Assembly: GCA_018241985.1 (NCBI GenBank)
Contig: JAFECV010000128.1
Location: 1 to 6,562 of the forward strand
Direction of reading: 5' to 3'
Length of the DNA: 6,562 nucleotides
DNA from: Pseudomonadota bacterium
GTDB taxonomy: Bacteria > Pseudomonadota > Gammaproteobacteria > Burkholderiales > Burkholderiaceae_C
The position numbers and the translations under genes are program-made. This document shows positions 1 to 6,152 of this stretch, piece by piece (the first letter of the stretch is position 1; each line of letters opens with the position of its first letter). The notes beneath the pieces were generated by a model. That model was not told the origin of the DNA. It made no database searches and was given only the letters and a program-made list of their open reading frames with translations.

Positions 1-31
1 AGCGGGCTTTAGCGATCGTACTTGCGATACG

Positions 32-49
32 CCAACCGGCCGGGTTTGG
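32..49 (-). repeat. Short imperfect hairpin just after the helicase stop codon
   Basis: Directly after the helicase TGA, the minus strand can fold CCAAACC against GGTTGG with one bulged A and a five-base loop. No run of T follows, so this is only a weak terminator candidate. Bases 1-31 show nothing recognisable. Confidence 0.2.
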
Positions 50-1870
50 TCAAGCAGGCGCGTCAAGCCCCAGTCGCCTGCCGAACTCCCCGGTCCCGCT
101 GACCGTCACGAACAACCTGCTGGTCGCTCGGGTGGCCGCCACATAGAACAGTCTGGCCGCCTCCGTTTCATCCTCGTCGGGCGCAGGCATCTGTCCCACA
201 CCCGGCAGCGCGACCACCGGAAACTCCAAGCCCTTGCTGACCCGCATGGTCATGACCTTGATGGTGTCGGCGCCGGGTCGGTAGTCACCCCGGCTCTTGC
301 GCACCTGGTGCGGCAGGCGTCGCCGTCGCAACGCAGATGAACAGGCATCCATCGTGGCGTAGTCCCTGCAGAGGACGGCCATATCGCCCCAGGCGTATCC
401 CTCTTGATGAGAGGACTGCAACAGCTCGGCGATTTTTTCGAGTTCGTCCCGGTGGGTCGGCAGCCGAAGGATCAACGGCGCTTCTCCGTCTCGGCCACAA
501 CTGACAGGACGAATCAGCGGAATCCCGTCGTCATCCTTGTCTTCTGGGGTTAGCAGGTCGGCCGCCACGCGGTTGGCGGTCTGCAGGATCTGGCGGGTGT
601 TGCGGTAATTGATCTTCAGGATGGTGGTACGGCCCTGGGCCTCTATGCCGACACTCTTGAAGCTGAACTGTCGGGCCTTGCGCCGTTCGTAAATGCTCTG
701 GGCATCGTCGTAGAGCAGCAGCAGGCTGTTGGTGGTCGGGTCGACCATCTGTGCGACCAGTTTCAGCCATTCGGGTTTGAAGTCATGGCCTTCGTCGATC
801 AGGATGGCCTGATACTGGCCCGACGGAATCTGGCTGCGCTCGACGCCCCGGATGACGTTGTCGACCATCTCGTCGAACATCGCCGGGCTTTGCGCAGGAA
901 TCGGCTGACCGTAGGCGACCAGTTGCTGGCGGCACCATTTGTGAAAGTTGCGGGCGTGGACCCGATCCGCCAAGTCTCGGGCCTCGAAGGTGGCATGGAG
1001 CTTCACGGCAAGCGGCTCGTTGTAGCAAAGCACCAGGATCGGTTTGCCGGACCGGCTGGCCTTGGCCAGGTATTCGGCTCGGTAACCGAGGATCATGGTC
1101 TTTCCGGAACCGGCCACGCCATGGATCACCCGGTGGCCATCGCCGAGACTTCGGGCGAGCTGCTCCTGCTGCAGGTCCATCACCTTCATGACGTCGGGCA
1201 ACTCGGCTTCCGCATCTTGGTCATCGAACAGGTTGCCCTGGGTCTGTACTCGCACCTCGGGGAACATGATCCAGCGCACCCGATCCAGTTGGGGCAGCGA
1301 CATGACTTTGCCGAAGGCGTGCGGGAACATGCTCCACAGGCGCTGCTGGAATTCCTCGGGATCGCCGGCTTCCGGCATTTCGTCGGAACAGATCACCAGA
1401 TGAGGCTCGATGGCTTGATCCAAGCCAGCCGATTCGAACTGCTTGCGGGTGATATGCGTGAAGACGACGCCGTGACCCCACGGGAACGCAAGCTTGCCTT
1501 CATGGAAACCAGATGTGTGGATCAGCTGGCGGTCACGCTCCAGTGCATTGACCACCTGGATCGCGCAGTGGCGGGCCTGCGCGAGCGGATTGATAACCAC
1601 CTTGAGATGACCGTCCGGGACGATCTCCCAGGCCTGGGGTGTGGCACGGCGGATGGTGTCGAGCCGCCAGTCCTTGGTTTCCAGAATCAGGATTCCGCGC
1701 CGAGGGTGCAGGACGACGAAGTCCGGATGGGACTGCTTGGGCCCGACGGCTACGTCGTACCAGAGCAGATAGTCGTCGTCGAGCTTTTTCTCCAGGCGTT
1801 CGGCCAAACGGCGTTCACCGTTGGTCATTCGGTGCGCACAGCTGCCCAGAGATGGGATGAGAACGGCCAT
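50..1870 (-). CDS. NERD-domain UvrD-type superfamily 1 DNA helicase
   Basis: A 606-residue protein. Residues about 15-130 form a NERD (nuclease-related) domain of the PD-(D/E)xK type: Glu19, P-D-F at 49-51 with Asp50, then Glu64-Thr-Lys66. The rest is an ATP-driven SF1 helicase: Q-motif D-L-Q-Q-E-Q at 232-237, Walker A GVAGSGKT at 251-258, motif Ia LVLCYNEPLA at 279-288, motif II D-E-G-H at 359-362, motif III YDDAQSIY at 387-394, motif IV N-Y-R-N at 421-424, motif V K-G-L-E-F at 546-550, and motif VI FYVAATRA with Arg581. No motif is broken, so it is probably active. The frame stays open to a GTG at 2002, but the ATG at 1870 is preferred because MAVLIPSLGSCAHRMT resembles the usual start of this family and the 44 residues before it are basic and low in recognisable content. 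No clear Shine-Dalgarno precedes either start. It is less GC-rich than the operon to its right. A role in repair, plasmid biology or phage defence is possible but not shown here. Confidence 0.9.
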   Translation of the reverse strand: MAVLIPSLGSCAHRMTNGERRLAERLEKKLDDDYLLWYDVAVGPKQSHPDFVVLHPRRGILILETKDWRLDTIRRATPQAWEIVPDGHLKVVINPLAQARHCAIQVVNALERDRQLIHTSGFHEGKLAFPWGHGVVFTHITRKQFESAGLDQAIEPHLVICSDEMPEAGDPEEFQQRLWSMFPHAFGKVMSLPQLDRVRWIMFPEVRVQTQGNLFDDQDAEAELPDVMKVMDLQQEQLARSLGDGHRVIHGVAGSGKTMILGYRAEYLAKASRSGKPILVLCYNEPLAVKLHATFEARDLADRVHARNFHKWCRQQLVAYGQPIPAQSPAMFDEMVDNVIRGVERSQIPSGQYQAILIDEGHDFKPEWLKLVAQMVDPTTNSLLLLYDDAQSIYERRKARQFSFKSVGIEAQGRTTILKINYRNTRQILQTANRVAADLLTPEDKDDDGIPLIRPVSCGRDGEAPLILRLPTHRDELEKIAELLQSSHQEGYAWGDMAVLCRDYATMDACSSALRRRRLPHQVRKSRGDYRPGADTIKVMTMRVSKGLEFPVVALPGVGQMPAPDEDETEAARLFYVAATRATSRLFVTVSGTGEFGRRLGLDAPA

Positions 1871-1903
1871 GGATCGATGGTACTGAACCGCGCTGCCAAG
1901 GAG

Positions 1904-1932
1904 GGTCGTTCGACGATACGACCGGCATGCCG
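1904..1932. repeat. Inverted repeat and palindrome upstream of the helicase gene
   Basis: GGTCGT (1904-1909) is repeated inverted as ACGACC (1918-1923) across an 8-base spacer. It abuts the perfect 10-base palindrome CGGCATGCCG (1923-1932). Both lie 34-62 bases upstream of the preferred helicase ATG, where an operator could sit. A perfect TTGACA lies on the minus strand at 1959-1954, but no convincing -10 box follows it at 16-18 bases, so no promoter is called. Short repeats like these also occur by chance in GC-rich DNA. Confidence 0.25.
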
Positions 1933-2002
1933 TGGCGTTGCATCTGCGGCGTTTGTCAACTATGTCACGGTAGGGGGATGGGGCGTCCTGTGCCTGGCTC
2001 AC

Positions 2003-2026
2003 GACGAAAGACGCAGCTCTTTCGAC
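2003..2026 (-). terminator. Hairpin downstream of the IclR regulator gene, possible terminator
   Basis: CGAAAGA (2005-2011) and TCTTTCG (2018-2024) are perfect inverted arms around a 6-base loop, with one further G-C pair outside a mismatch. The structure starts about 25 bases after the regulator's stop codon, between it and the next gene in the same direction, which is where a terminator would be expected. No T tract follows on the minus strand, so an intrinsic terminator is doubtful. Transcript-end protection or chance are alternatives. Confidence 0.35.
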
Positions 2027-2050
2027 CGTGGTTGCGGCACAGTCTTCGCC

Positions 2051-2821
2051 TCAGATCACCCCCCGCAGCAACTGCGCCGCTTCCTGCAACCCCGGCAGCA
2101 GCCGGGCGAGGGCGGCTTCGCCCGGGTACACCTGCGCCTGGAACGTGATGCTCAGTGCGCCGGCGCAGCGGCCGCGCCGGTCGATCAGCGGCACCGCGAG
2201 GCCGCGCAGCCCGATGTCGGCGTATTGGTCGGCGAGCCAGTAGCCGAGCCGGCGCGCCTGCGCGACGGATTCGCGCAGGCGCGCCGGGTTGGTGATGGTC
2301 TCCGCGGTGAACTGGCCGAACTGCGCGCCTTCGAACCATTCGTCGAGCTGGCGCTCGCTGAAGGTGGACAGGATCGCGAAGCCCGGCGACACCACGTGCG
2401 CGGGCACGCGCGCGCCGGGGTGGAAGCCGATCGAGACGATGCGCGGCGAGTTGCTGCGCGTGAGGTACACGATCTCGTGGCCGTCGAGCACGCTCAGGTT
2501 CGCGGTTTCGCCGATCTGCATCGACAGCCGCTGCATGAACGGCTGCACCAGCCGCGGCAGCCGCGCCGCTTCGAGGTAGCTGCGGCCGAGCCGCAGGATC
2601 GCCGGCAGCAACCAGTAATGCTTGCCGTCGGTGTCGGCGTAACCATAGTGCACCAAGCTCAGCAGGTAGCGGCGCGCCGCGGTGCGCGTCAGGCCGGCAA
2701 GGCGTGCCGCCTCGGAGGCCGTCAGGCGCGGCTGGCTGTCGGAGAACGACTCGATCACGCGCAGCCCCTTGCCCAGGCCTTCGATCAGCAGGCTCTTGTC
2801 GATGTTGATCTTGGTCACCAT
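2051..2821 (-). CDS. IclR-family transcriptional regulator, PcaR/PobR-like
   Basis: A 256-residue DNA-binding protein of usual IclR length. Residues about 12-66 form the N-terminal winged helix-turn-helix: the segment IEGLGKGLRVIESF, then LTASEAARLAGLTRTAARRY with the recognition helix near 44-53, then a wing ending in YADTDGKHYWL. The I-E-G-L-x-K-G-L-R-V-I-E-S-F signature and the W-L-x-P-A-I-L-R-L-G stretch at 70-79 are typical of the Pca/Pob subgroup that controls protocatechuate and 4-hydroxybenzoate catabolism. Residues about 80-256 are the effector-binding domain. Its usual C-T-A/S-x-G-K/R segment reads V-V-S-P-G-F at 143-148, which hints at a different ligand. The gene is divergent from the transporter operon, the standard arrangement for a local regulator that responds to the pathway substrate. 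ATG start; no obvious Shine-Dalgarno. Family call is firm; effector and target operon are inferred. Confidence 0.93.
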   Translation of the reverse strand: MVTKINIDKSLLIEGLGKGLRVIESFSDSQPRLTASEAARLAGLTRTAARRYLLSLVHYGYADTDGKHYWLLPAILRLGRSYLEAARLPRLVQPFMQRLSMQIGETANLSVLDGHEIVYLTRSNSPRIVSIGFHPGARVPAHVVSPGFAILSTFSERQLDEWFEGAQFGQFTAETITNPARLRESVAQARRLGYWLADQYADIGLRGLAVPLIDRRGRCAGALSITFQAQVYPGEAALARLLPGLQEAAQLLRGVI

Positions 2822-2846
2822 GACGAATCAGGGGAAACCCGAGGAG

Positions 2847-2899
2847 CGTTCGATATTCGCTTGATGGCGATCGATGATCGATCGAACGACCGTGCGAAT
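2847..2899. promoter_or_regulatory. Probable IclR-regulator operator cluster in the divergent promoter region
   Basis: Three nested symmetric elements lie between the divergent genes. CGTTCGAT (2847-2854) is inverted as ATCGAACG (2881-2888). Within that pair sits CGATCGATgATCGATCG (2868-2884), perfectly symmetric around one base. ATTCGC (2855-2860) is inverted as GCGAAT (2894-2899). The left site, GTTCGATATTCGCTT (2848-2862), matches 12 of 15 positions of the Pseudomonas PcaR operator as I remember it (GTTCGATAATCGCAC), in keeping with the subgroup of the adjacent regulator. The repeats are seen; binding is inferred. I could not place confident -35/-10 boxes for either gene. Confidence 0.6.
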
Positions 2900-2920
2900 C
2901 AATGGTAAATACCCGCCCGC

Positions 2921-2937
2921 TCAATAAACTTGATTGA
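2921..2937. repeat. Small inverted repeat near the transporter leader
   Basis: TCAAT (2921-2925) and ATTGA (2933-2937) are inverted around a 7-base AT-rich spacer. It is the most AT-rich spot in the intergenic region, about 65-80 bases before the transporter ATG, and could overlap a promoter or a second regulator contact. Weak on its own. Confidence 0.25.
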
Positions 2938-2991
2938 ATGCGAGGCGGCAGTCCGTCCGTTGCCACGCAATCCATCAACCCTTGACGAGAC

Positions 2992-2997
2992 TGGAGA
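2992..2997 (+). promoter_or_regulatory. Ribosome binding site fixing the transporter start
   Basis: TGGAGA with core GGAG at 2993-2996 lies 6 bases before the ATG at 3003. It favours this ATG over the in-frame upstream ATG at 2938 and the other starts that would add up to 23 residues lacking membrane-protein character. Confidence 0.7.
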
Positions 2998-3002
2998 CAA
3001 AC

Positions 3003-4409
3003 ATGGCGGCAGACATTGCCCTCGGCGCCCACCACGGCACCGGCCAGACCCGAAAGGCCGCGGCCAGCGGCTGGATCGGTTCCGCGCTGGAGTATTACGA
3101 CTTCTTCATCTACGCGACCGCTGCGGCGCTGATCTTCCCGCAGCTCTTTTTCCCCGAGGACAGCCCGAAGATGGCGATCATCGCCTCGCTCGCGACCTAC
3201 GGCGTCGGCTACGTGATGCGTCCCATCGGCGCGTTCGTGCTCGGCCACTGGGGCGACACGCACGGCCGCAAGAACGTGCTGCTGATCTGCCTGTTCCTGA
3301 TGGGCCTGTCCACGATGGCCGTGGGCCTGCTGCCGACCTACCACCAGGTCGGCATCCTCGCACCGGTCCTGCTCGTGCTGCTGCGGCTGATCCAGGGCTT
3401 CGCGGTGGCGGGCGAAATTTCCGGCGCGAGCTCGATGATCCTCGAGCACGCGCCGTTCGGCCGGCGCGGGTTCTTCTCGAGCTTCACGCTGCAGGGTGTG
3501 CAGGCCGGGCAGATCCTCGCCGCGGCGGTGTTCCTGCCGCTGGCGCATTACATGAGCCCGGACAGCTTCAACAGCTGGGGCTGGCGCATTCCGTTCCTGC
3601 TGAGCGTGGTCGTGCTGATCGCCGGCTGGATCATCCGGCGCGAGGTCGAAGAGACGCCGGCCTTCACCGAAGAGAGCACGCACCACGCGGTGCCGAAGGC
3701 GCCGGTGGTGCAGGCGTTCCGCGAAAGCTGGGCCGACATGCTGCGGGTCGGGATCTGCTCGCTGATGAACGTGATCCCGGTCGTCGCGACGATCTTCGGC
3801 GCCGCCTACGCGGTGCAGCCGGGCTACGGTATCGGCTTCCAGAAGGACGTGTACCTGTGGATTCCGGTGGTCGGCAACATCGTCGCGGTGCTGGTGATTC
3901 CGTATGTCGGCAACCTGTCCGACCGCATCGGCCGCCGCCTGCCGATGGCCGTCGGTTCGGTGCTGGCCGGCCTGCTGTCGTTCGCCTACCTGTACGCGAT
4001 CAGCATCCACAACGTGCCGCTCGCGTTCGTGATCTCGCTGCTGATGTGGGGCGTGGTGTACCAGGGCTACAACGCGGTGTTCCCGAGCTTCTATCCCGAG
4101 ATGTTCCCGACGCGCACGCGGGTCACCGGCATGGCGATCGCGCAGAACATCGGCACCATGATCACCGCGCTGCTGCCGGCGCTGTTCGTCGCCGTCGCGC
4201 CCCCCGGCTCGCACAACATTCCGCTGACCGTGGGCGCGATCACGCTGGCGATCACGGTGGTGGTTGCGATCGCCGCGATGAGCGCCCGCGAGTCCTTCCG
4301 CGTGCGGCTCGCCGACCTCGGCAACAAGCAGGCGCGGCCGGTCGACAAGGACGAATACGACCGGTTGCGGGCGCAGGCGATCGCCGGCGCCGCGCTCGCG
4401 AAAGCCTGA
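3003..4409 (+). CDS. MFS transporter, metabolite:H+ symporter (MHS) family
   Basis: A 468-residue inner-membrane protein with about twelve hydrophobic segments, approximately at 24-48, 58-80, 90-112, 118-140, 160-182, 194-212, 247-272, 283-302, 313-333, 339-358, 374-397 and 405-427. Family marks are S-A-L-E-Y-Y-D-F-F-I-Y in helix 1 (Glu30, Asp33), the loop 2-3 motif GHWGDTHGRK at 81-90, R-L-I-Q-G-F-A-V-A-G-E at 128-138, and the mirror motif GNLSDRIGRR at 303-312. This is the group containing the shikimate transporter ShiA, the alpha-ketoglutarate transporter KgtP and the proline/betaine transporter ProP, which couple uptake of an organic acid or zwitterion to protons. It is first in the operon and is followed by a shikimate-dehydrogenase-like gene, so a shikimate- or quinate-like substrate is likely. 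In the first loop motif the usual Arg after Asp85 is Thr. The charged tail from about 428 is cytoplasmic. Family is secure; substrate is inferred. Confidence 0.93.
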   Translation: MAADIALGAHHGTGQTRKAAASGWIGSALEYYDFFIYATAAALIFPQLFFPEDSPKMAIIASLATYGVGYVMRPIGAFVLGHWGDTHGRKNVLLICLFLMGLSTMAVGLLPTYHQVGILAPVLLVLLRLIQGFAVAGEISGASSMILEHAPFGRRGFFSSFTLQGVQAGQILAAAVFLPLAHYMSPDSFNSWGWRIPFLLSVVVLIAGWIIRREVEETPAFTEESTHHAVPKAPVVQAFRESWADMLRVGICSLMNVIPVVATIFGAAYAVQPGYGIGFQKDVYLWIPVVGNIVAVLVIPYVGNLSDRIGRRLPMAVGSVLAGLLSFAYLYAISIHNVPLAFVISLLMWGVVYQGYNAVFPSFYPEMFPTRTRVTGMAIAQNIGTMITALLPALFVAVAPPGSHNIPLTVGAITLAITVVVAIAAMSARESFRVRLADLGNKQARPVDKDEYDRLRAQAIAGAALAKA

Positions 4410-4415
4410 TTGCAC

Positions 4416-4421
4416 AGGAGG
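4416..4421 (+). promoter_or_regulatory. Strong ribosome binding site of the dehydrogenase gene
   Basis: A perfect AGGAGG lies 10 bases before the ATG at 4432 and 6 bases after the transporter stop. It confirms this start and suggests that the dehydrogenase is translated well without relying on coupling. Confidence 0.8.
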
Positions 4422-4431
4422 CGAGCGCACC

Positions 4432-5265
4432 ATGATTCGCGGCACCACTTCCCTGATCGCACACATCGGCTGGCCGACGCACACGTTCAAGTCGCCGATG
4501 ATCTACAACCCGCACTTCGAGAGCACCGGCGCCGACGCGGTGGTGGTGCCGATGGGCTGCAAGCCCGAGCACTACGAAGCCTTTCTGCGCGCGGTGTTCC
4601 TGCTTGAGAACATCCGCGGCGCGCTGATCACGATGCCGCACAAGGTCGCCACCGTCGCGTTGCTCGACGAAGCCTCGCCGGCGGTGCGCATCGCCGGGTC
4701 GTGCAATGCGGTGCGGCGCGGTGCCGGCGGCCGGCTCGAGGGCGACATGTTCGACGGCGAGGGTTTCGTGCGCGGCGTGCGCCGCAAGGGCTGCCGGGTC
4801 GAAGGGGCGCGCGCGCTCGTGGTCGGCACCGGCGGCGTCGGGTCGGCGATCGCGGCGTCGCTGGCCGGCGCCGGCGTCGCGGCGATCAGCCTGTTCGATA
4901 CGCGTGCCGAGGCGGCGCAGGGCCTCGCCGGACGCCTTTTGGCGCATTACCCGAGGCTCGACGTGCGCACCGGCAGCAACGACCCGGCGGGCCACGACAT
5001 CGTCGTCAACGCGACGCCGATGGGCATGAACGACGGCGACCCGATGCCGATGGACGTGTCGCGCATCCCGACCGAGGCCTTTGTCGGCGAGGTGGTGATG
5101 AAGGCCGAGATGACCGCTTTCCTGAAGGCCGTGCAGGCGCGCGGCTGCCGCTACCAGGTCGGCTCCGACATGCTGTTCGAGCAGATCCCGGCGTACCTCG
5201 AGTATTTCGGCTTTCCAACCACCACGCCGGAGCAGCTTCGCGCCGTGGCGCGATTGAGTTACTGA
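4432..5265 (+). CDS. Shikimate/quinate dehydrogenase-like oxidoreductase, probably NAD-dependent
   Basis: A 277-residue protein of AroE-family length. The N-terminal substrate domain has K-S-P at 20-22, T-M-P-H-K ending in the catalytic Lys71, Asn92 in G-S-C-N-A-V, and Asp108 in M-F-D-G-E-G-F, the catalytic Lys/Asp pair of AroE. The Rossmann domain has G-T-G-G-V-G at 132-137, N-A-T-P-M-G-M at 193-199 and Gln251 in F-E-Q-I-P. The enzyme class interconverts a hydroaromatic hydroxyl and ketone. Two usual shikimate contacts are changed: Phe19 where E. coli AroE has Ser14, and Leu65 where AroE has Asn59. After strand 2 it reads L-F-D-T-R (Asp156) instead of the NADP-type N-R-T, so NAD+ use is likely, as in catabolic quinate/shikimate dehydrogenases. 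With a transporter and a local regulator beside it, it is probably a catabolic paralogue and not the biosynthetic aroE. The exact substrate is open. Confidence 0.9.
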   Translation: MIRGTTSLIAHIGWPTHTFKSPMIYNPHFESTGADAVVVPMGCKPEHYEAFLRAVFLLENIRGALITMPHKVATVALLDEASPAVRIAGSCNAVRRGAGGRLEGDMFDGEGFVRGVRRKGCRVEGARALVVGTGGVGSAIAASLAGAGVAAISLFDTRAEAAQGLAGRLLAHYPRLDVRTGSNDPAGHDIVVNATPMGMNDGDPMPMDVSRIPTEAFVGEVVMKAEMTAFLKAVQARGCRYQVGSDMLFEQIPAYLEYFGFPTTTPEQLRAVARLSY

Positions 5266-5266
5266 T

Positions 5267-6148
5267 ATGACCCTCACCATGAACCGCGAGGAAACCGGGG
5301 CGCTGCCGAATCCGCTGGGCATCGCCGGCATCGAGTTCGTCGAATACGCGACCGCCAGGCCCCAGGCGTTCGGCCAGGTGCTGCAGATGCTCGGCTTCGT
5401 GCCGGTGGCGCGGCACCGCTCGCGCGAGGTCACGCTGTACCGGCAGGGCGGTATGAACGTGATCGTCAACGCGCACGGGCCGGCCGCCGCCGCGGGCGAC
5501 GCCGAGGTTCCCGAGGTGCCGCGCATCGCCGCGCTCGCGTTCCGGGTGCGCGACGCCGGCGCGGCCTACCGGCGCGCGCTCGAGCACGGCGCCTGGGCGG
5601 TGCCGGTGAACGTCGAGCCGATGGAGCTGCACATTCCCGCGATCCACGGCGTCGGCGCGAGTCGCATCTACTTCGTCGATCGCTGGCAGGAGTTCTCCAT
5701 CTACGACGTGGACTTCGTGCCGATCCCCACCGTCGATGCCAGACCGCAGCCGCTCGCGGGCCTGCGCTGGTTCGGCGTCGTGCAGTACGTGGGCAACGAG
5801 CGCACCGAGGACTGGATCGAGTTCTACCGCGAACTGCTCGGCTTCGAGCCGATCCGCCCCGAGCAGGCGTTCGGCATCCTGCCCAAGGGCCGGGTGCTGG
5901 CCAGCCCCTGCGGGAGTTTTTACCTGCAGCTGGTCGAGCCCGAACCGGGCATTCTGGACGTGGAGGACGACGAGCAGATGGTGCGCGTGGCCTTCGGCAC
6001 GCCGGACGTGCTGGCCGCGGTGTCGCTGCTGGGTGCGCGCGGCATCGAGTTCCACGAATCGCCGCAGCTGCGCACCGACGCGCGCGGCGCGCTGACCAAG
6101 CCGCTGCTGGGCGGCGTGCTGTTCGAGCTGGTGCAGGTGAAGGAGTGA
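5267..6148 (+). CDS. HPPD-like vicinal-oxygen-chelate protein without the metal histidines
   Basis: A 293-residue cytoplasmic protein that aligns from memory with 4-hydroxyphenylpyruvate dioxygenase (about 350-360 residues). The first half, residues 15-150, is strikingly close: P-L-G-I-A-G-I-E-F-V-E-Y, H-R-S-R-E-V-T-L-Y-R-Q-G, L-A-F-R-V-R-D-A-G-A-A-Y-R-R-A-L-E, and P-M-E-L-H-I-P-A-I-H-G-V-G. The second half carries the iron site in HPPD. Here the His161 equivalent is Val171 and the His240 equivalent is Arg240; only the Glu322 equivalent, Glu287 in L-F-E-L-V-Q, remains. The protein stops six residues later and lacks the C-terminal helix that closes the HPPD active site. A true dioxygenase is therefore unlikely. 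HPPD-like domains are fused to the TIM barrel of QuiC1-type 3-dehydroshikimate dehydratases, so a helper or structural role with the next gene's product fits. It starts one base after the dehydrogenase stop without a good Shine-Dalgarno, suggesting coupling; an ATG at 5279 is an alternative start. Confidence 0.85.
   Translation: MTLTMNREETGALPNPLGIAGIEFVEYATARPQAFGQVLQMLGFVPVARHRSREVTLYRQGGMNVIVNAHGPAAAAGDAEVPEVPRIAALAFRVRDAGAAYRRALEHGAWAVPVNVEPMELHIPAIHGVGASRIYFVDRWQEFSIYDVDFVPIPTVDARPQPLAGLRWFGVVQYVGNERTEDWIEFYRELLGFEPIRPEQAFGILPKGRVLASPCGSFYLQLVEPEPGILDVEDDEQMVRVAFGTPDVLAAVSLLGARGIEFHESPQLRTDARGALTKPLLGGVLFELVQVKE
6140..6145 (+). promoter_or_regulatory. Ribosome binding site of the TIM-barrel gene
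   Basis: AAGGAG, inside the last codons of the upstream gene, lies 7 bases before the ATG at 6153. It supports that start and links translation of the two genes. Confidence 0.75.
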
Positions 6149-6152
6149 AGCG

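Noticed and set aside
1931..1959. A sigma-70 promoter for the helicase based on a perfect minus-strand TTGACA at 1959-1954
   Set aside because: No acceptable -10 hexamer occurs at 16-18 bases; the candidates are GC-rich and match the consensus at only one or two positions.
785..2908. A 707-codon plus-strand open frame across the helicase and regulator genes
   Set aside because: It is antisense to two well-recognised genes, spans their intergenic gap, and its translation is rich in Arg, Ala, His and Gln with no recognisable motif. Long antisense frames are expected in GC-rich coding DNA.
2930..4435. A 501-codon plus-strand frame overlapping the transporter
   Set aside because: It is out of frame with the transporter and its Arg-rich translation lacks membrane segments, while the transporter frame shows about twelve helices and both MFS loop motifs.
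1965..4490. An 841-codon minus-strand open frame across the regulator, control region and transporter
   Set aside because: It is a shadow frame: low-complexity Arg/His/Asp/Gln-rich translation, out of frame with the regulator gene and antisense to a clear membrane transporter.
4432..5265. Annotation as the biosynthetic shikimate dehydrogenase aroE
   Set aside because: Two substrate-contact residues differ, the cofactor site looks NAD-type, and the gene lies in a transporter-led, locally regulated operon.
5267..6148. Straight annotation as 4-hydroxyphenylpyruvate dioxygenase (hpd)
   Set aside because: Two of the three metal ligands are missing, the C-terminal helix is absent, and the neighbours concern hydroaromatic acids, not tyrosine breakdown.
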